NCBI RefSeq assembly: GCF_033439725.1
Contig: NW_026944384.1
Location: 2,232,001 to 2,296,000 of the forward strand
Length of the DNA stretch: 64,000 nt
DNA from: Neurospora tetraspora
Taxonomy: Eukaryota > Ascomycota > Sordariomycetes > Sordariales > Sordariaceae
Direction of reading: 5' to 3'
Shown in pieces: positions 12,239 to 24,376 of this stretch. The notes beneath the pieces were generated by a model, which did not search any database, was not told where the DNA came from, and saw only the letters and a list, made by a program, of their open reading frames with translations. Both the position numbers and the translations under genes were made by a program. The number at the start of each line of letters is the position of its first letter. The first letter of the stretch is position 1.

Positions 12239-12246
12239 TTCTGGGG

Positions 12247-15200
12247 ACCAGAGAACCCCAAAATCCATCTCCCAAGGAACATAGCATTAACCCCAACATT
12301 TCTGTTGGCCCGCAAAGGACCTCTCAAGCAGTATCATCTCGTTTCATGAGCTCGCTTGGGAGAGGAGAGTGAGATGGAGTGGTGGCTGCCCAGCCTGCCC
12401 TTTGGTCCCGTGAGCGATGTCGCGGGGTAGAAAGCCATCAGCGGCACGGAAAAGGGGTGGAGGGCCCGCGGAATTGTAGGTACATACTGTGCCATGACGG
12501 AAGAGTGGGTGGCCTGTCAAAAAGGGATCTTGATGCAAAAGCACCCAAGATGAGGGGAGATGGGAGATGAGAAGGGATGGACAGCAAACCTCAACAACGC
12601 AGATCCCCCTTTCTGGCACATACACGTACCTTTCTTGTGTCGACGACTGCCAGTCGATTCTCGATTATCCCATCGTGCATCCGCGAGTGTCATTGCGGGA
12701 GGAGAAAGGGCGAGTTGTCCGCGAGTTGGCCATGTCCGTAGGCGGGGTCTCTTCCCCCATGCAACGGCACCGGCACAACACTTGGCGTCCACTTTCCCCC
12801 GGCCGAGCCTCAACTCTCCCGGGGCCCATGCCGTGTCGGTGAGGTCCAAAAAGTTTCCGAAGGACGATCCGGGGCTCTCGCCGACCGTGAGGACCAGACA
12901 AGATTGGTGCTTGTCAAGGCGCAGACTGGGCTTGAGTGCTTGCATTGATGCAATGGTACCTCAGGTGGGGTTGTCTGGGTTGCAAGGCTGTGACGAAGTC
13001 TGAAGTGTGACGCGGGGGGCGGTACGTACCTCTGCTAGCCTGAAGTTCATCGCGATAACGCAAGACTTGTTAGCGCTGTGGTCCCGCCCTCTGTTGGTGT
13101 TTTTGGTGGAGTCAATCTCTGTTAGTGCTGGCACCAGCCACAAATGCACCGACAACCTCGAAACGCAAATAATGCCATTCGTCGAAAGCCGTCACCTTTC
13201 ATAGAAGAATTCAAAAATTATCGATCCATCGCATCATTGCCATTGAAAATTCCAGTCTTGTCCAGCGTGGAGCAAAGGAAGTTGCTGGCTGCAAAGACGG
13301 CATGCAAGTCACGTGTGCGAGTGTACATAGTACCTTCCCAGGACAAGATACCTCTGATCTCTTCTTGACATCGGACAAGTTCAATTCGTTGCAGTCCATG
13401 TTGCACAAACTGCAAGATGCCTTTTTTCAACATGGCAGCAATGACCCAATACGCCACCTTGAGCCGTAACGAACCAACTTACAGAGCATTCCCAACTCTT
13501 TTGCCTTGATTCCCCAGGAGTCTACAGGCAAGTAACAATGGAAGTCCTGATACGTATGTTGTGTGCTCATCGATTCCTATATTTGGACGATCAGATCGCC
13601 GCAAGGGTCGCGTAACCAATAACCCCGAATCAATTAATTTATTTCAACAAAGGTTTGGTGCAGGATGGACGGGATTTACGGTGATCATCCTGGAAACACT
13701 CATCAACACCGACGGGATGGCATGTTATTCGGAAGTGGAAGTGTGTTCCAACCCGTCAAACCGTCCCTCGGGGAACTCAGCAACACAAGAGGATAAGTGA
13801 TATCTTGCGCGCCAAACGATACACTGGCTCAATTTGCAAGTGTCTTTGCGCAACAAATGTGACCGTGGGGATTATCCTCACCATCCACGGTGAGCGATGC
13901 CAGTCCTCCATTGGGCCAACGTGGGTGGAAGGATGATAGAAGACACCACACTTGAGGTGTCACTTTGGTCGTCACTTCTGGTGCGCTTCTCCCGTCACTC
14001 AACTCGGCCTCGCCGGTTGCGACGTTGACTGTTGGGTACCATCGTCCCGTCCCCCCGCGCCTCCGCCCCCGGCGCCGCCCGTCCCTACCACGGGTCCCTC
14101 CCGGAGACAAGACTATTTTGGGCTTTGAGCTTTCGGTGTCCTACCCGTTTGTGGAAGGCCGGCCTCAGAAAGGGAAACAGAAATCGCAACAAAGAAGACA
14201 TGGGAAAGATCGTTGGCTTCCATGTTGCCATGAGTACTCAGACTACTGAACGACCCCGCCATGCCCGGTCTTCTCATCACTATCAACGCGGGACTGTCCA
14301 TCGTGATGTCGGTTACCGTTCACGGTGAACCAATGGCGCCCCTCCTTCACACAGGTCAATACTCCCTCCCCCCTCCGGATGAAGGCCAGTGTGTTCAAAA
14401 TCCAGACCACTCTGGGAAATCGAAATCGAGAATCGTGCCACTCTTCGGTATGGAAACCACGACATACGGATCTGTGCCGTCTCCGAATGCCAAAAGAGTG
14501 AACTCAGTATCCCAGAACATCCGGGATGTCTCGCAACCATGGCTTATTTCGACTACAGTATTGCTTCCTTCAACCGAAAAGTAAACCTTCTGTTTCCTCT
14601 TCACGTGCTCGTCATCAGAAAAAGTCATACACCATCGAGAGGTCCGGATACCTTTTGTCAGACACTTGTCTAGTCCTTGTGTCACCCTTCCCCAAATAGG
14701 TTCATGTTTATGCAGAGCAGCAATGCATTGAAAGAGATAGGTACATTACACAAGCCAGGGACACACCGAAGACACTCCCACATAATCAAAATAGGTAGAC
14801 AATACTTTTCGGCAAGCACCCATGATGCTTACTGTACCATTCCAACACAAGATATCCGGAATGTCAGAATGACGTCCCGACTTTGTACGCCCTCGATCAA
14901 GCCACAGAGTGAGGCATCATTTCATAGTCACACCAGGGGGCAACCGATCATTCTTTCTTCTTCGACATATCATAGGCCCTCTCTAAACGGCTTAACAAGC
15001 AACACCCGAGCACAAGAAGATATTTCTAGCAGCACTCCTTTCACTCACATACCGGATGCTAAGCATCCCGGGCGTACAAACGACTGGACCCAATTTCCCG
15101 GGACGAAGATACATACCTCTATACATATCGGTTCGATTTGAACAACTGATATCAACAAGTGACATCTACAATCTTTCCCTTGTCCGTATCGTATCGCGAT

Positions 15201-18200
15201 CTCTCGTACGCTTGTGAGCCCAAACGACGAACAAGGGAACTCCATCCATCAGTCACAAGTCTGATTCCAGAAATGTACCCGTATCTGTAACTGGCTCTTC
15301 TCTTCTAACCGATCTATGCGCCACTATTCAGGGTCCCATCCAAACCCCGAAATCGATGGGGGTCCAAAGCAAGTATCTAAGGAAGACAAGGTCAAGGACG
15401 GATGGGGCGAATGGAAAAGGGCCAACCCAGCCCCAGCCAGATAGGCTTGTCCTATCTTACAGCATCGATGCTAGAGGTAATCCTGAGCGCAGTCTGGGCG
15501 CAGGAGTTTCCGGTTCCCAGCTGGATGGTTCGGTATTCCCTTCCCCAGCGCCACCACCAGCATTTCTGAGAAGGGGAGGCAGTGGGACACTCCAGTCCAG
15601 TCCGGCCGGATGATCATGGGCAAGGCATGGATGGGGGTCTTTTTGCTCGGGCCAGACCATTAACAGCCGATGGCTTATGGGAGTCTTCTATTTTTCGGGG
15701 TCGTCGTCCACTCTGCCACTTTACACTAGCGTAGAATATTCTCAACGTCTTTTTTTTTCGTCGTTCGGACTCACTCCCGAATGGTTCCTTAACGAAGTTC
15801 CGATGTTAGTGTCGTGCCTATGCGCAAGCCACAGTTGCGGAGTTGAGACTTTGGAGGATATGGGATTGGGGATGATTGGGGAGGCGTAGAATGGCCTGAT
15901 AGGCTTTCCGATGAACGGTCCGCCCGGACGTTGAAGGGTCCAACGGATCCGATACCACAATAACCTAGTTTTTCTTTTTTTTTCTTTTTTTTTTTTTGCG
16001 TTTCGGTCGGAGACATTTGCATTGGACTGACTGTCCGGAGCAATTCCGAGGAGAAGCAACGGTAAGGAAGGAGATTGTTGAGGGCGGCGCTTGGCTAGCT
16101 CGGTCGGTTGGAGTTGATAGCTTGCGCGATGCCCACGAGGTGCGAAGGTATTCCCGGATCCTGAGATCCTGGTGGTGTCAAAGCGTCGTCTAGTTTGGAT
16201 TAGTACACTACCACGCCGGAGTTTCGACTAGAATCTGACGACTCCGATAAGGCTATCAGGAAATACATACCTCTAAACGTACAAGTGAATCGTGTGTGAA
16301 TGATCTGGACCTCTTTGGACCCTTGGCATCCCGTATCTTGCAGCGAGTTGTATCATTTGGCGCCTTCCCCGGATCAACATCAAAGTCTTGGGTACTTTGT
16401 GCACATCCCAGGCCATTCAATCAGATCATACCTCTATGGCCATCCCAAACCGGTACACTCCGCTTATTTCTTCCGCATTTGTTTGCCTTGCAGCTGCCGT
16501 ACCGCGGTGAAGAAAATGTGTGCAATTTGTATGATTCGGTCCTGCCCAACACCAATACCAGCCATCCTGGCCTTGTGAGGGCAGGACTAAACAACGACTT
16601 ATCGTGAGGTAGATAGTGGAGTCGCTTGTTCGCTCATGCCTCGGTGTGGCGATGTTCTTTCCTCCCGTGTAAATTGAACCTCAGTCTTGGTTGCTTCCGA
16701 GGAAGCGACGACCTGCGATTGCCGAACAGATGGTTATTGTTCAGGAAGGAACGATCAATCGCTGACATGTGCGGAGTTTACTTAGGTAGTTCCTTCCACT
16801 TGCGATATCGGGTGATACGTTGAGCAAGATGTTGGGAAGGCAATGTATTGAAGTGAAGAAGTCAATCCACAAACACCATTTGCGAATAATTCGCAAAAGA
16901 GTGAAATGGCCGTCATCTGACAACGACCGGAACTAAACTCCGTCAACAGGTGTTTTTTTTTCTCGTATAACACTGTACGCCAAGTGTGTAAAACGTCTGG
17001 CAAATGCCGAGTCAAGGGGTTTGAATGGTGAAAGTACATCACCAAGTTTGATCACTCCCATATGTAAGTGAGATGTACATATGGCCTTGCTGCTGTTCCG
17101 ATGTTTGCTCGAATTCCAAGTAACGAGTAATACTACGATTTGTCCAACCCGCCCTCGCCGCCGTTCAACGATTCACATCATCGCTTCCGCGGATCCAGGG
17201 CGGACTGCATCCGAGATGAGAAGACTGCAGGCAGGCCAAGGCTAAGTCCATCTCCGTTCGACGGGACGCAAGGGAATGTCTTGACAATACGTAGCCGGTA
17301 GTTATCCGGCCATTTTCCCACTTGGCTAAGAGCGAGGAAGGCACGCACTAAAAGAAAGACGTACATTGGTCTAACATTCGTCCATTTGAAGACCTCGTTC
17401 ACCACGATACAAGTCGTTCTTCGTATCTGGACCGACGCCGACGACAGATCAAAAGGAAAGATTGACAGTTGAGGTTGTCGATCACAAAAAGCCAATCATC
17501 GTCATGATCATCAACGGGAGTGTGCGAGAAGCAAAAGCCGCTGACGAGATATGTGCCAAGAGTAAGACGTGTCTGGTTTGTCGCTGACAGAAAGCCTCCT
17601 GCTTAAACGCTTTGAAGGGCGCCAATCCTCGATCGTCGGTTTCCCCTTGGGGATTTACCCCTATTATGTGCAGTAAAGATCCGAGAAAAGGTGGTCGCAT
17701 ATCTGGCGCGCGCCTCATGTTGTTGTCGTCGTTGGTTGAAAAATCTTGAGTTTTGTTGAGTGAGCGAAAACGGCTCATCAGTGGGTTACTGACTTAAGGC
17801 AAGGACGGAATAAACGAGATGAAGCGCGAGTGCGCAACCCATCCTAGTAAAATGCCACTGCACATGGTGAAAGAAACTCAGGTGAGAAGTTTCGCCAGTA
17901 GACTCCCAGTCGTCTTGCACAAGAACCTGAGTCTCACAAAGAGATGTTCTAGGAAGCGGAACGGATCATCTACATTGTCAGTCTATAAGGATACGCCAAT
18001 CTGCATAATGTTGCGTGTGTTAGAGTTCCTCGTGGATCCATAAATACAGGGAACATAAAAGCCAGATAACGAGAGGAAAACTTGACCTGATTGATCCGGC
18101 TCTAGCCCTCGCAGGTTTTTTGCTGCTCATGGTTTACATTAGCTTCGAAAGTCATTGGCGAGGATATCTCCAGGACCTTGGAGATGATATCACCCTCCAG

Positions 18201-19220
18201 CCTGGCTCCGGTCATCATTCGTACCTAGCATAGTGCCCGGTAATGGATGACACTCGAACTCTCCGCTCTCTCCATTAGAGTTGCTTGCCTCGTCCCGGGG
18301 TGGGTTATAGCCTGAGTTACCTTGTCAGCTTTGTTCAACGCCGCAAGCAAACGAACCAAGGAGATAAGACTTTTAGGAGTGTAAGAGCGCTTAGTACGGG
18401 GAAAGTGTAGAGGCAATGGGGTGAGATATCGAGGAGCTGGACAGCATGCAGATCATAGAACAGAACATATCCAGCATTGAATAAAGCAACAAACAGTAAG
18501 CTCAAGAGGCAACGAGACCGCCGACAAGGAGTAAAGATGACCCAAAACTCTGGTATGTAAATCTATAGGGCTAAGCAAACTTAACTGTGCTCGTCATCAA
18601 GCGATACCAGCGGCCGCGCATACCCTTCATCCTGGATTGACACTAGGCATGTTTAGACAATCCTTTAAGCCATGTGATCACTGGCTTGCTGTACCCTTGC
18701 GTTCCCAGGCCCAAGTAGTCTCCTCTGGAACTCTAATGGCCATTGGAACAGCCTCAGTTGTCGGCGTGATCCCCTGATGAGGGAGAGACTCTCTGTTCGC
18801 AAACCCCAAATGCCATGAAGCATCGAGAAACGAACCATGCCGTCAACCATTTTCAGAGCCCATAAAAGTAACCTCTGCTTGACTATCCAACGCCCTTGTC
18901 GTTCTTAGGGTGGTTGACTGGTGATCGCTGTCGAAGTGTTGTAGGCTGGCCCTTTCGCTGGTGAATATTGGGTTCGTTGCTTGGTGGCTTGAAAGTCGTG
19001 ACGAAATCGTAGAAGGCGACGTAAGGTGAGAAGCAACCGGGGTCACTTCGGATGTCAGTCTAAGAACCCTGGTGCTTTATTCCCACAATGCTAATACAAG
19101 GCAAATACCCAAACGCCATTCGCCGTTCCAGATTTACAAAACCATCCTGCCAGTAGAACACCGAATTATGTGAAGGTTCCAGAACAGAGCAACGAAGATA
19201 GAACAGTACTAATTCGAAAC
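12247..19220. other. 7-kb stretch without a recognisable gene
   Basis: Base composition is ordinary and RIP is absent. Many overlapping open frames of 60-150 codons occur on both strands, none convincing. Minus-strand splice-like signals around 13020-13070 (donor GTACGT, branch-like CTAAC) hint at a spliced transcript. A T-rich run with C interruptions lies at about 15968-15998. Orphan genes with several introns could be hidden here; transcript data would be needed to see them. Confidence 0.45.
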
Positions 19221-20665
19221 TCAGTTATCGACGAACTCCTTCTGCTGGTAGACGCAAGAAACCATGGCGTGGTCACGCTCATAAGGCTCTGTAGGCAGTT
19301 GTTAGTTATTGGTCGCTTTATCAGCCGAAAGGTATACGGGTTAACGTACCAAGAGTCAACTGCTCCTTGGGGAAGAACTTGTCCTCGCGGAGCTTCTGGA
19401 CTTCAGAGGCGAAGACCTGCTCGGGAGGAGCAGTGGAGTCAATGCAAGAAGCCTTGATAGAGATGAGAAGACCACCACCCTGCTTCAGGAACTGCTTGGC
19501 GTTGATACCGACAATTCTATCTTGTGTTAGTGTCAGGCACAGAAAGTCAAGGGTACGTAGAATTCAGCTTACCTAGCCTGATCGGGCTGGGCAACATCGG
19601 CGAAGATGACATCGACCATGGGGAGGAGCATGCGGTAAGCCATGGGCTTACGGGCATCCTCAACGATGGGGATGACGTTGGTGCGGCGGGTAGCCATGTT
19701 GATGAGATCACGGCCGGAACGGTGAGAGAACTCGACGGCGTAGACGGCACCAGTAGGACCGACAATATCGGCAACGTGGGAGACGGAGGTACCGGAGGCA
19801 GCACCGAGGTAGAGGACCTTGGAACCAGGCTTCATATAGATGGTTTCAAGACCACCGAGGATACCGGCAGCAAGCTTCGAACGGAAAGGGTTCCAGATCT
19901 GCAAAGTCCAATGTTAGTCTTTGCCCAAGGCCACAAGCGTAAAAGCCTGGAAAACGTACGCGGTACTCAGTCTTGGTGGAAGCGCCACCCTCCTCCTTGG
20001 AGGCGTTCTCGACAGAGATTCTCTTCTCGCCATAGACGGACTCGCCAGGGACAAGGTTGACGGTAGCGAGGAGATCCTCCTTACCACCACGGGCGACGAA
20101 GACGCCCTTGTGACGGTGAGGCTCGACGATGACCTTCTTGCCGGCAGCGCCACCCTTGGCACCACCGCGGGCACCACCGCGACCACCACGGCCAGGAGGA
20201 CTAGAGTCGTAATGTTAGTCAAAGTCTTTCGAAGTCATCAGCATATTTGGATATGTAAACGTACCCGCCACGGCCACCGCCGCGAGGACCGCCACGACCA
20301 CGGGGAGCACCACCACCACGGCCACCTAAAAGTCATTGTTAGTAAGGTGTTGTTGTTGAAGTGGTTGCTGTTGCCATCGCATGTAGGATCGGGTGCGATA
20401 TGAAGTTCGACTGAAGCCATCATCCTGATGCGAGGGATCAAGAGGCATGCATAGCGACCACGGGGCGCAGCAGACTCGAGACAACTCTCAAGATAACGAA
20501 CAGAAGCAACGACAAGACCGCAAAGACCCTTCAAGCGATGCCATTGAGGCCAAACTCACCACCGAAGCCACCACGGGCACCGCCGCGGCCACCACGATCA
20601 CCACCACCGAATCCACCACGACCACCGCCACGGGCGCCGCCTCTGCCACCACGCTCGAAGCCCAT
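19221..20665 (-). CDS. nop1: Fibrillarin (box C/D snoRNP 2'-O-methyltransferase)
   Basis: Six exons on the minus strand: 20560-20665, 20265-20325, 19960-20200, 19573-19898, 19350-19516 and 19221-19288. All introns are GT-AG (234, 64, 61, 56 and 61 bp) and most carry CTAAC before the acceptor. They join to a 322-aa protein, the usual fibrillarin size. Residues 1 to about 75 form the Gly/Arg-rich domain, beginning [10 protein letters not shown]. The C-terminal two thirds is the Rossmann methyltransferase domain, with the SAM-binding motif [12 protein letters not shown] and later FADVAQPDQ and LLISIKAS. Fibrillarin methylates rRNA ribose 2'-OH groups, guided by box C/D snoRNAs in the nucleolus. 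The gene is transcribed divergently from the L17 gene. The start is the first ATG of the GAR domain. Confidence 0.97.
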
Positions 20666-21201
20666 TTTTATAGAATGTGTCGGTATTGATAAGTCGGAGT
20701 CGGGATAAGTTGCGATTCTGGGCCGAAACGCGTTGTAAGATCTGTCGTGCGAGGCACAATGGGTTTAAAGTTGTCGCGCGGCGCTGTCGAGAGACTCGGA
20801 AAAGATGCTGGAGCTGGGTGCAAAATTTCCTGGACATGGATTGAAGAGAAAAAACAGCGGGGCACAGAGTCTCATCGCTGGAGCACTTTTTTTTCCGGTC
20901 GAGGTCTTTTGCCTTGCCATTGGCTGTCGCCCTGGCGTGGCGGTCGAGGTTCTCCAACTTGTTGCGGAGGCTATCGTGCACGGCCGGCAGTCCAGGCGGC
21001 AGGCTGTTATCAGCGCTAGCACTTACTGTCCCCGCGTGCACGTGCCTCAGGCAAAGTGACGGTCCGCACGAGCCACCTGCGCAGTGCCCACAGAGCCCTA
21101 ATCGCGAAAATCGGTTTTTGTACGCCAAAATTGGAACCCATCACCACCTCTGAACATCACACTTGGTCGATTCCCCGTCCTCTCATCGACAAGCAGGCAA
21201 G
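20666..21201. promoter_or_regulatory. Shared divergent promoter region, fibrillarin and L17
   Basis: The 536 bp separate the two start codons and face both ways. It must hold both 5' leaders and both promoters unless transcripts start further off. Coregulation of a snoRNP protein and a ribosomal protein gene would make sense. I could not identify a binding site with confidence. Confidence 0.6.
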
Positions 21202-22236
21202 ATGGTGAGTAAATCCCTGCGAAACCCGCCGAACGAGAGAATTGCCGCCGTTATTTTGCTTCAGGACAGTTTTCGGGCTTCTGCAGCCGAAATGACGACG
21301 AAATTCTCGACGGACGACAATCACGGCTTTGCGAGCATTGCGAGCACTTGGAGGAGAGGGAATCGCTGACCGAGTCTTGTTCAAAATCGCAGGTTCGGTA
21401 CGCTGCGACTGAGATTGCCCCGGCTAAGTCCGCCCGCTCGCGCGGCTCTTACCTCCGTGTCTCCTTCAAGAACACTCGTGAGACCGCCCAGGCCATCAAT
21501 GGCTGGAAGCTCCAGCGTGCTCAGAAGTTCCTCGAGAACGTTCTTGAGAAGAAGGAGGCTGTCCCCATGAGACGCTACGCTGGTGGCACCGGCCGCGCCT
21601 CCCAAGGTACGACTACTCGAGATTCATATGCACAAAGACACCCGAACCGGTACATCATGCGACAACGCCGACAATGGGGAGGATGAAGTGGTGGGGGATA
21701 GGGGAATTGTCAGCATGATGGGACCGCGACCGACCGACACGAAACCGCAATCGAATGGAGGACATGGAAGACACGGTGCTGACCGTTTCTCCGTCATATA
21801 GGCAAGCAGTTCGGTGTTACCCGCGCCCGCTGGCCCGCGAAGTCCGCCGAGTTCCTCCTCGGTCTCCTCAAGAACGCTGAGGCCAACGCCGATGCCAAGG
21901 GTCTTGACACTGGCAACCTCGTTGTCAAGCACATCCAGGTCAACCAAGCCCCCAAGCAGCGCCGCCGCACCTACCGTGCTCACGGTCGCGTACGTTAAAC
22001 CCCGAGATACTCCCCGGTTTCTGCTTCTGCACCGGCAGGCAGACGACCCAGCCGGCAATGGGCTAACAGTTCGCGTTTAGATCAACCCCTACATGTCCAA
22101 CCCCTGCCACATCGAGCTCATCCTCACTGAGGCCGACGAGGTTGTCCAGAAGTCCGAGGCCGTTGTCCGCGAGGATGCTCACCTTTCCTCCCGCCAGCGT
22201 GGCGCTCGCGTCCGCCGTGCCATCACTGCCGCTTAA
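21202..22236 (+). CDS. rpl17: 60S ribosomal protein L17 (uL22)
   Basis: Four exons on the plus strand: 21202-21204, 21393-21606, 21802-21989 and 22081-22236. The introns are 188, 195 and 91 bp, all GT-AG. The joined frame gives 186 aa, close to the yeast L17 length of 184. It begins MVRYATEIAP and carries the family signatures [40 protein letters not shown] and [17 protein letters not shown]17 lines the large-subunit polypeptide exit tunnel. The first exon is only the ATG, a split often seen in fungal ribosomal protein genes. An AATAAA at about 22380 may be the poly(A) signal. Confidence 0.97.
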
Positions 22237-22884
22237 ATGCGCTTTGATAGCTAGGTGATTGGACGAGGGGATGTTTTGATTGAGGGCTTCACTTTTTTTC
22301 CGGAACGGTGTACGCGAGCATGGCATTTTTCGGGTCAAGGTCACGATTCCAGGGAAAAAGGGGTCGATCATGAATACTCAATAAAAGAATTTGAGAAAGC
22401 ATGAAACGACGAAACAAGCAATCATTCAAGTCCTGGCGTAATTGCCAACGGGACGCCAAACCTAATCGCGGGTTACCTGGGCTCTTTGAGTGGCTGTGAC
22501 GTACATGTCTGCCCCTGATGCAGAGCCGCATGATGTTCAGGTAGCTAGCCTTCCCGAAACGATACCCAATCCAGCATCTCCGAGTTCAGTTGGATGTGTC
22601 TTCTTTGCTGCGTGAGAAGTGATGCTTGAGCAGACACGGTTGCCATTGTGGTTCCGCCACTTTCGGTATTTTGGGTATATGATAGTCGTACCTCTTATGA
22701 TATCATACTCCTTTGTATGAAATCTACATGTACAATAAGATTTTGGCAAATGCATATCGTGCCCCCTAAACACCCAGCGTTGCTCCCAATAACAGATCAG
22801 GGGCTCATATAGTCGTGATCATACACATAACTCAACAGATCCACCGCTAGTATCTGATTAAGGGTATCTGATTCAGGGAACCCT
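22237..22884. other. Intergenic region between convergent genes
   Basis: 648 bp lie between the stop codons of L17 (plus) and the deubiquitinase (minus). It contains an AATAAA near 22380 suited to the L17 transcript. I see no gene in it. Confidence 0.6.
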
Positions 22885-24030
22885 TCAGCCCTGCATCTCT
22901 ACGTCTTCCCCCTCTCCACCTTTCCTTGCCCTTTGCTCAGCTGCCCTCTTTTCCATCTTCTTCTTGCCCTGATTAACCCAATCATCATACGCACTTCCTC
23001 CCGCCACAAGCTTCGCCGACACGACACCCTTGAGAATCTCTCCCGCAAACCCAACAAAGTTGTGTCTCCTCAGGGCATTCTCAAACCGCCAGGCCTCACG
23101 CTTGCGCTCCTCACTCGCCAGCAGATCCTCATCAGCAAACTCGCGCGCCCGGATCCGCAGGTCTCGAATCATAGCCAGCAGGTTGAACCGGATCTCGCTG
23201 GCATCGTACCTGGCAATGCGCCGCTGCAGAACGTCCATAACCTTCTGCGGGAAGTCCTCCTGGGTACAAGCGCCGTGGCTGATGGGCGCCGGCTGCAGGC
23301 CGTCGAGCTCGTAAAGGGTGCCGCCGATGGGCGAGTAGGCAATGAAGTGGAAGGCGTCTCCGTCCTCCTCGTCGGGCCGACGCTGCGTCTCGTCGATGAA
23401 CGGGCTGCTGCGCGCAAACGAGTTGTGCGTGTCGCGGATCAGCTCCGAGTTGGAGAGCGCTTCGCCGCGGATCTCGGCCGGCAGCGCGATGGTGAACTCG
23501 CGGAAGTCGCGAAGCTTGTCGCCGATGTCGATGTACCCCGCATCGCCTTCTTGGGAGACGGACGGGTCGGCCTTGTTGAGGAGCACGCTCAGGAGCGCTT
23601 GCGTGCCGCACGCGTTTTGGATGGTCTGGTGGGCGAAGAAGAGTCGCTCGCTGGCGTCGTAGTCGAAGGTGCCGTCGAGAGGCTTGTCGGTGCCTCGGTA
23701 TGGCTCGTTCGTCGGGTACTTGAAGAGGAAGATGACGCCGTAGACGGGGTGGAGCTGCGCGAGGGCGTCGGGTTCTAGGGAGAGAAGTTCCTCGAATTGG
23801 ACGCCTTTTACGCCGAGGTTGGTGAGAAGGTCGGTGAAGACGCCCTTGAAATGATTTGTCAGTCATTCATTGTTTCTACAAGAGTTGCGCCCGCGTGCCG
23901 GAAGGTAACTCGAGGTGGACAAATGGCTAACATACCGCATCGGACTCGACTGTGGACAATTTGTTAGCGCTGGAAGTACTATAGCTGGCGTATCGCAGCC
24001 CAACTTACTGGTATTCCAACCACCACTCAT
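22885..24030 (-). CDS. uch2: Ubiquitin C-terminal hydrolase, UCH37/UCHL5 type
   Basis: Three exons on the minus strand: 24009-24030, 23936-23949 (only 14 nt) and 22885-23844. Introns are 59 and 91 bp, both GT-AG. The product is 331 aa, the usual size for UCH37. The peptidase C12 catalytic set is visible: FFAHQTIQNACGTQALLSVL carries the oxyanion Gln and the nucleophile Cys, FHFIAYSP the His, and LYELDGL the Asp. A C-terminal helical extension after the catalytic core (around EFADEDLL and FVGFAGEILKGV) and a basic tail correspond to the part that binds the proteasome receptor Rpn13 in UCH37. It trims ubiquitin from proteasome-bound substrates. The start gives MSGGWNTIESD, typical of the family. 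Confidence 0.95.
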
Positions 24031-24376
24031 TTTGACAGGAAGTTTTGCAGATACAAAAGGTGCGGTTTGTAGCCGTATGCGTTGGTGCTCGGTGGTATAT
24101 TGGGAGGAAGTTACTAAGTTGTGGCGGGGCTTGAAGCTGTCCAAGAATCGAGGGGTATGTCAGAACCGCAGGACGGAAGGTTAAGTTGTATTTCGCTCGA
24201 AGACGTCTCAACTGACGCGTCGATTACAGGTTCTGCTCGTTACAGAAAAAAAATCCAGTGTTCTAACACCGTACGCCACCAACCCCTAAAATTGCAAATG
24301 TCACGGCGAAGGTTCAATGCGATGATGCAGCTCGCGGACCTTCGCCAACAGCGATAAGATAAGCAGGTTCCCCTTC
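24031..24376. other. Upstream region of the deubiquitinase gene
   Basis: 346 bp from the start codon to the hAT element, probably holding the 5' leader and promoter of the deubiquitinase. The last eight bases, TCCCCTTC (24369-24376), are the left target duplication of the hAT element. Confidence 0.5.

Noticed and set aside
20326-20559. Possible snoRNA in fibrillarin intron 1
   Set aside because: A C-box-like GATGATGG occurs but no D box is placed to pair with it.
21607-21801. Possible C/D box snoRNA in L17 intron 2
   Set aside because: A C-box-like ATGATGG and a CTGA are present, but the CTGA falls inside the only inverted pair (GTCAGCA/TGCTGAC), so the terminal stem is not in the right place.
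23132-23866. Long Arg-rich frames overlapping the deubiquitinase on both strands
   Set aside because: They are alternative-frame readings of the GC-rich UCH37 exon, whose catalytic motifs lie in the chosen frame.
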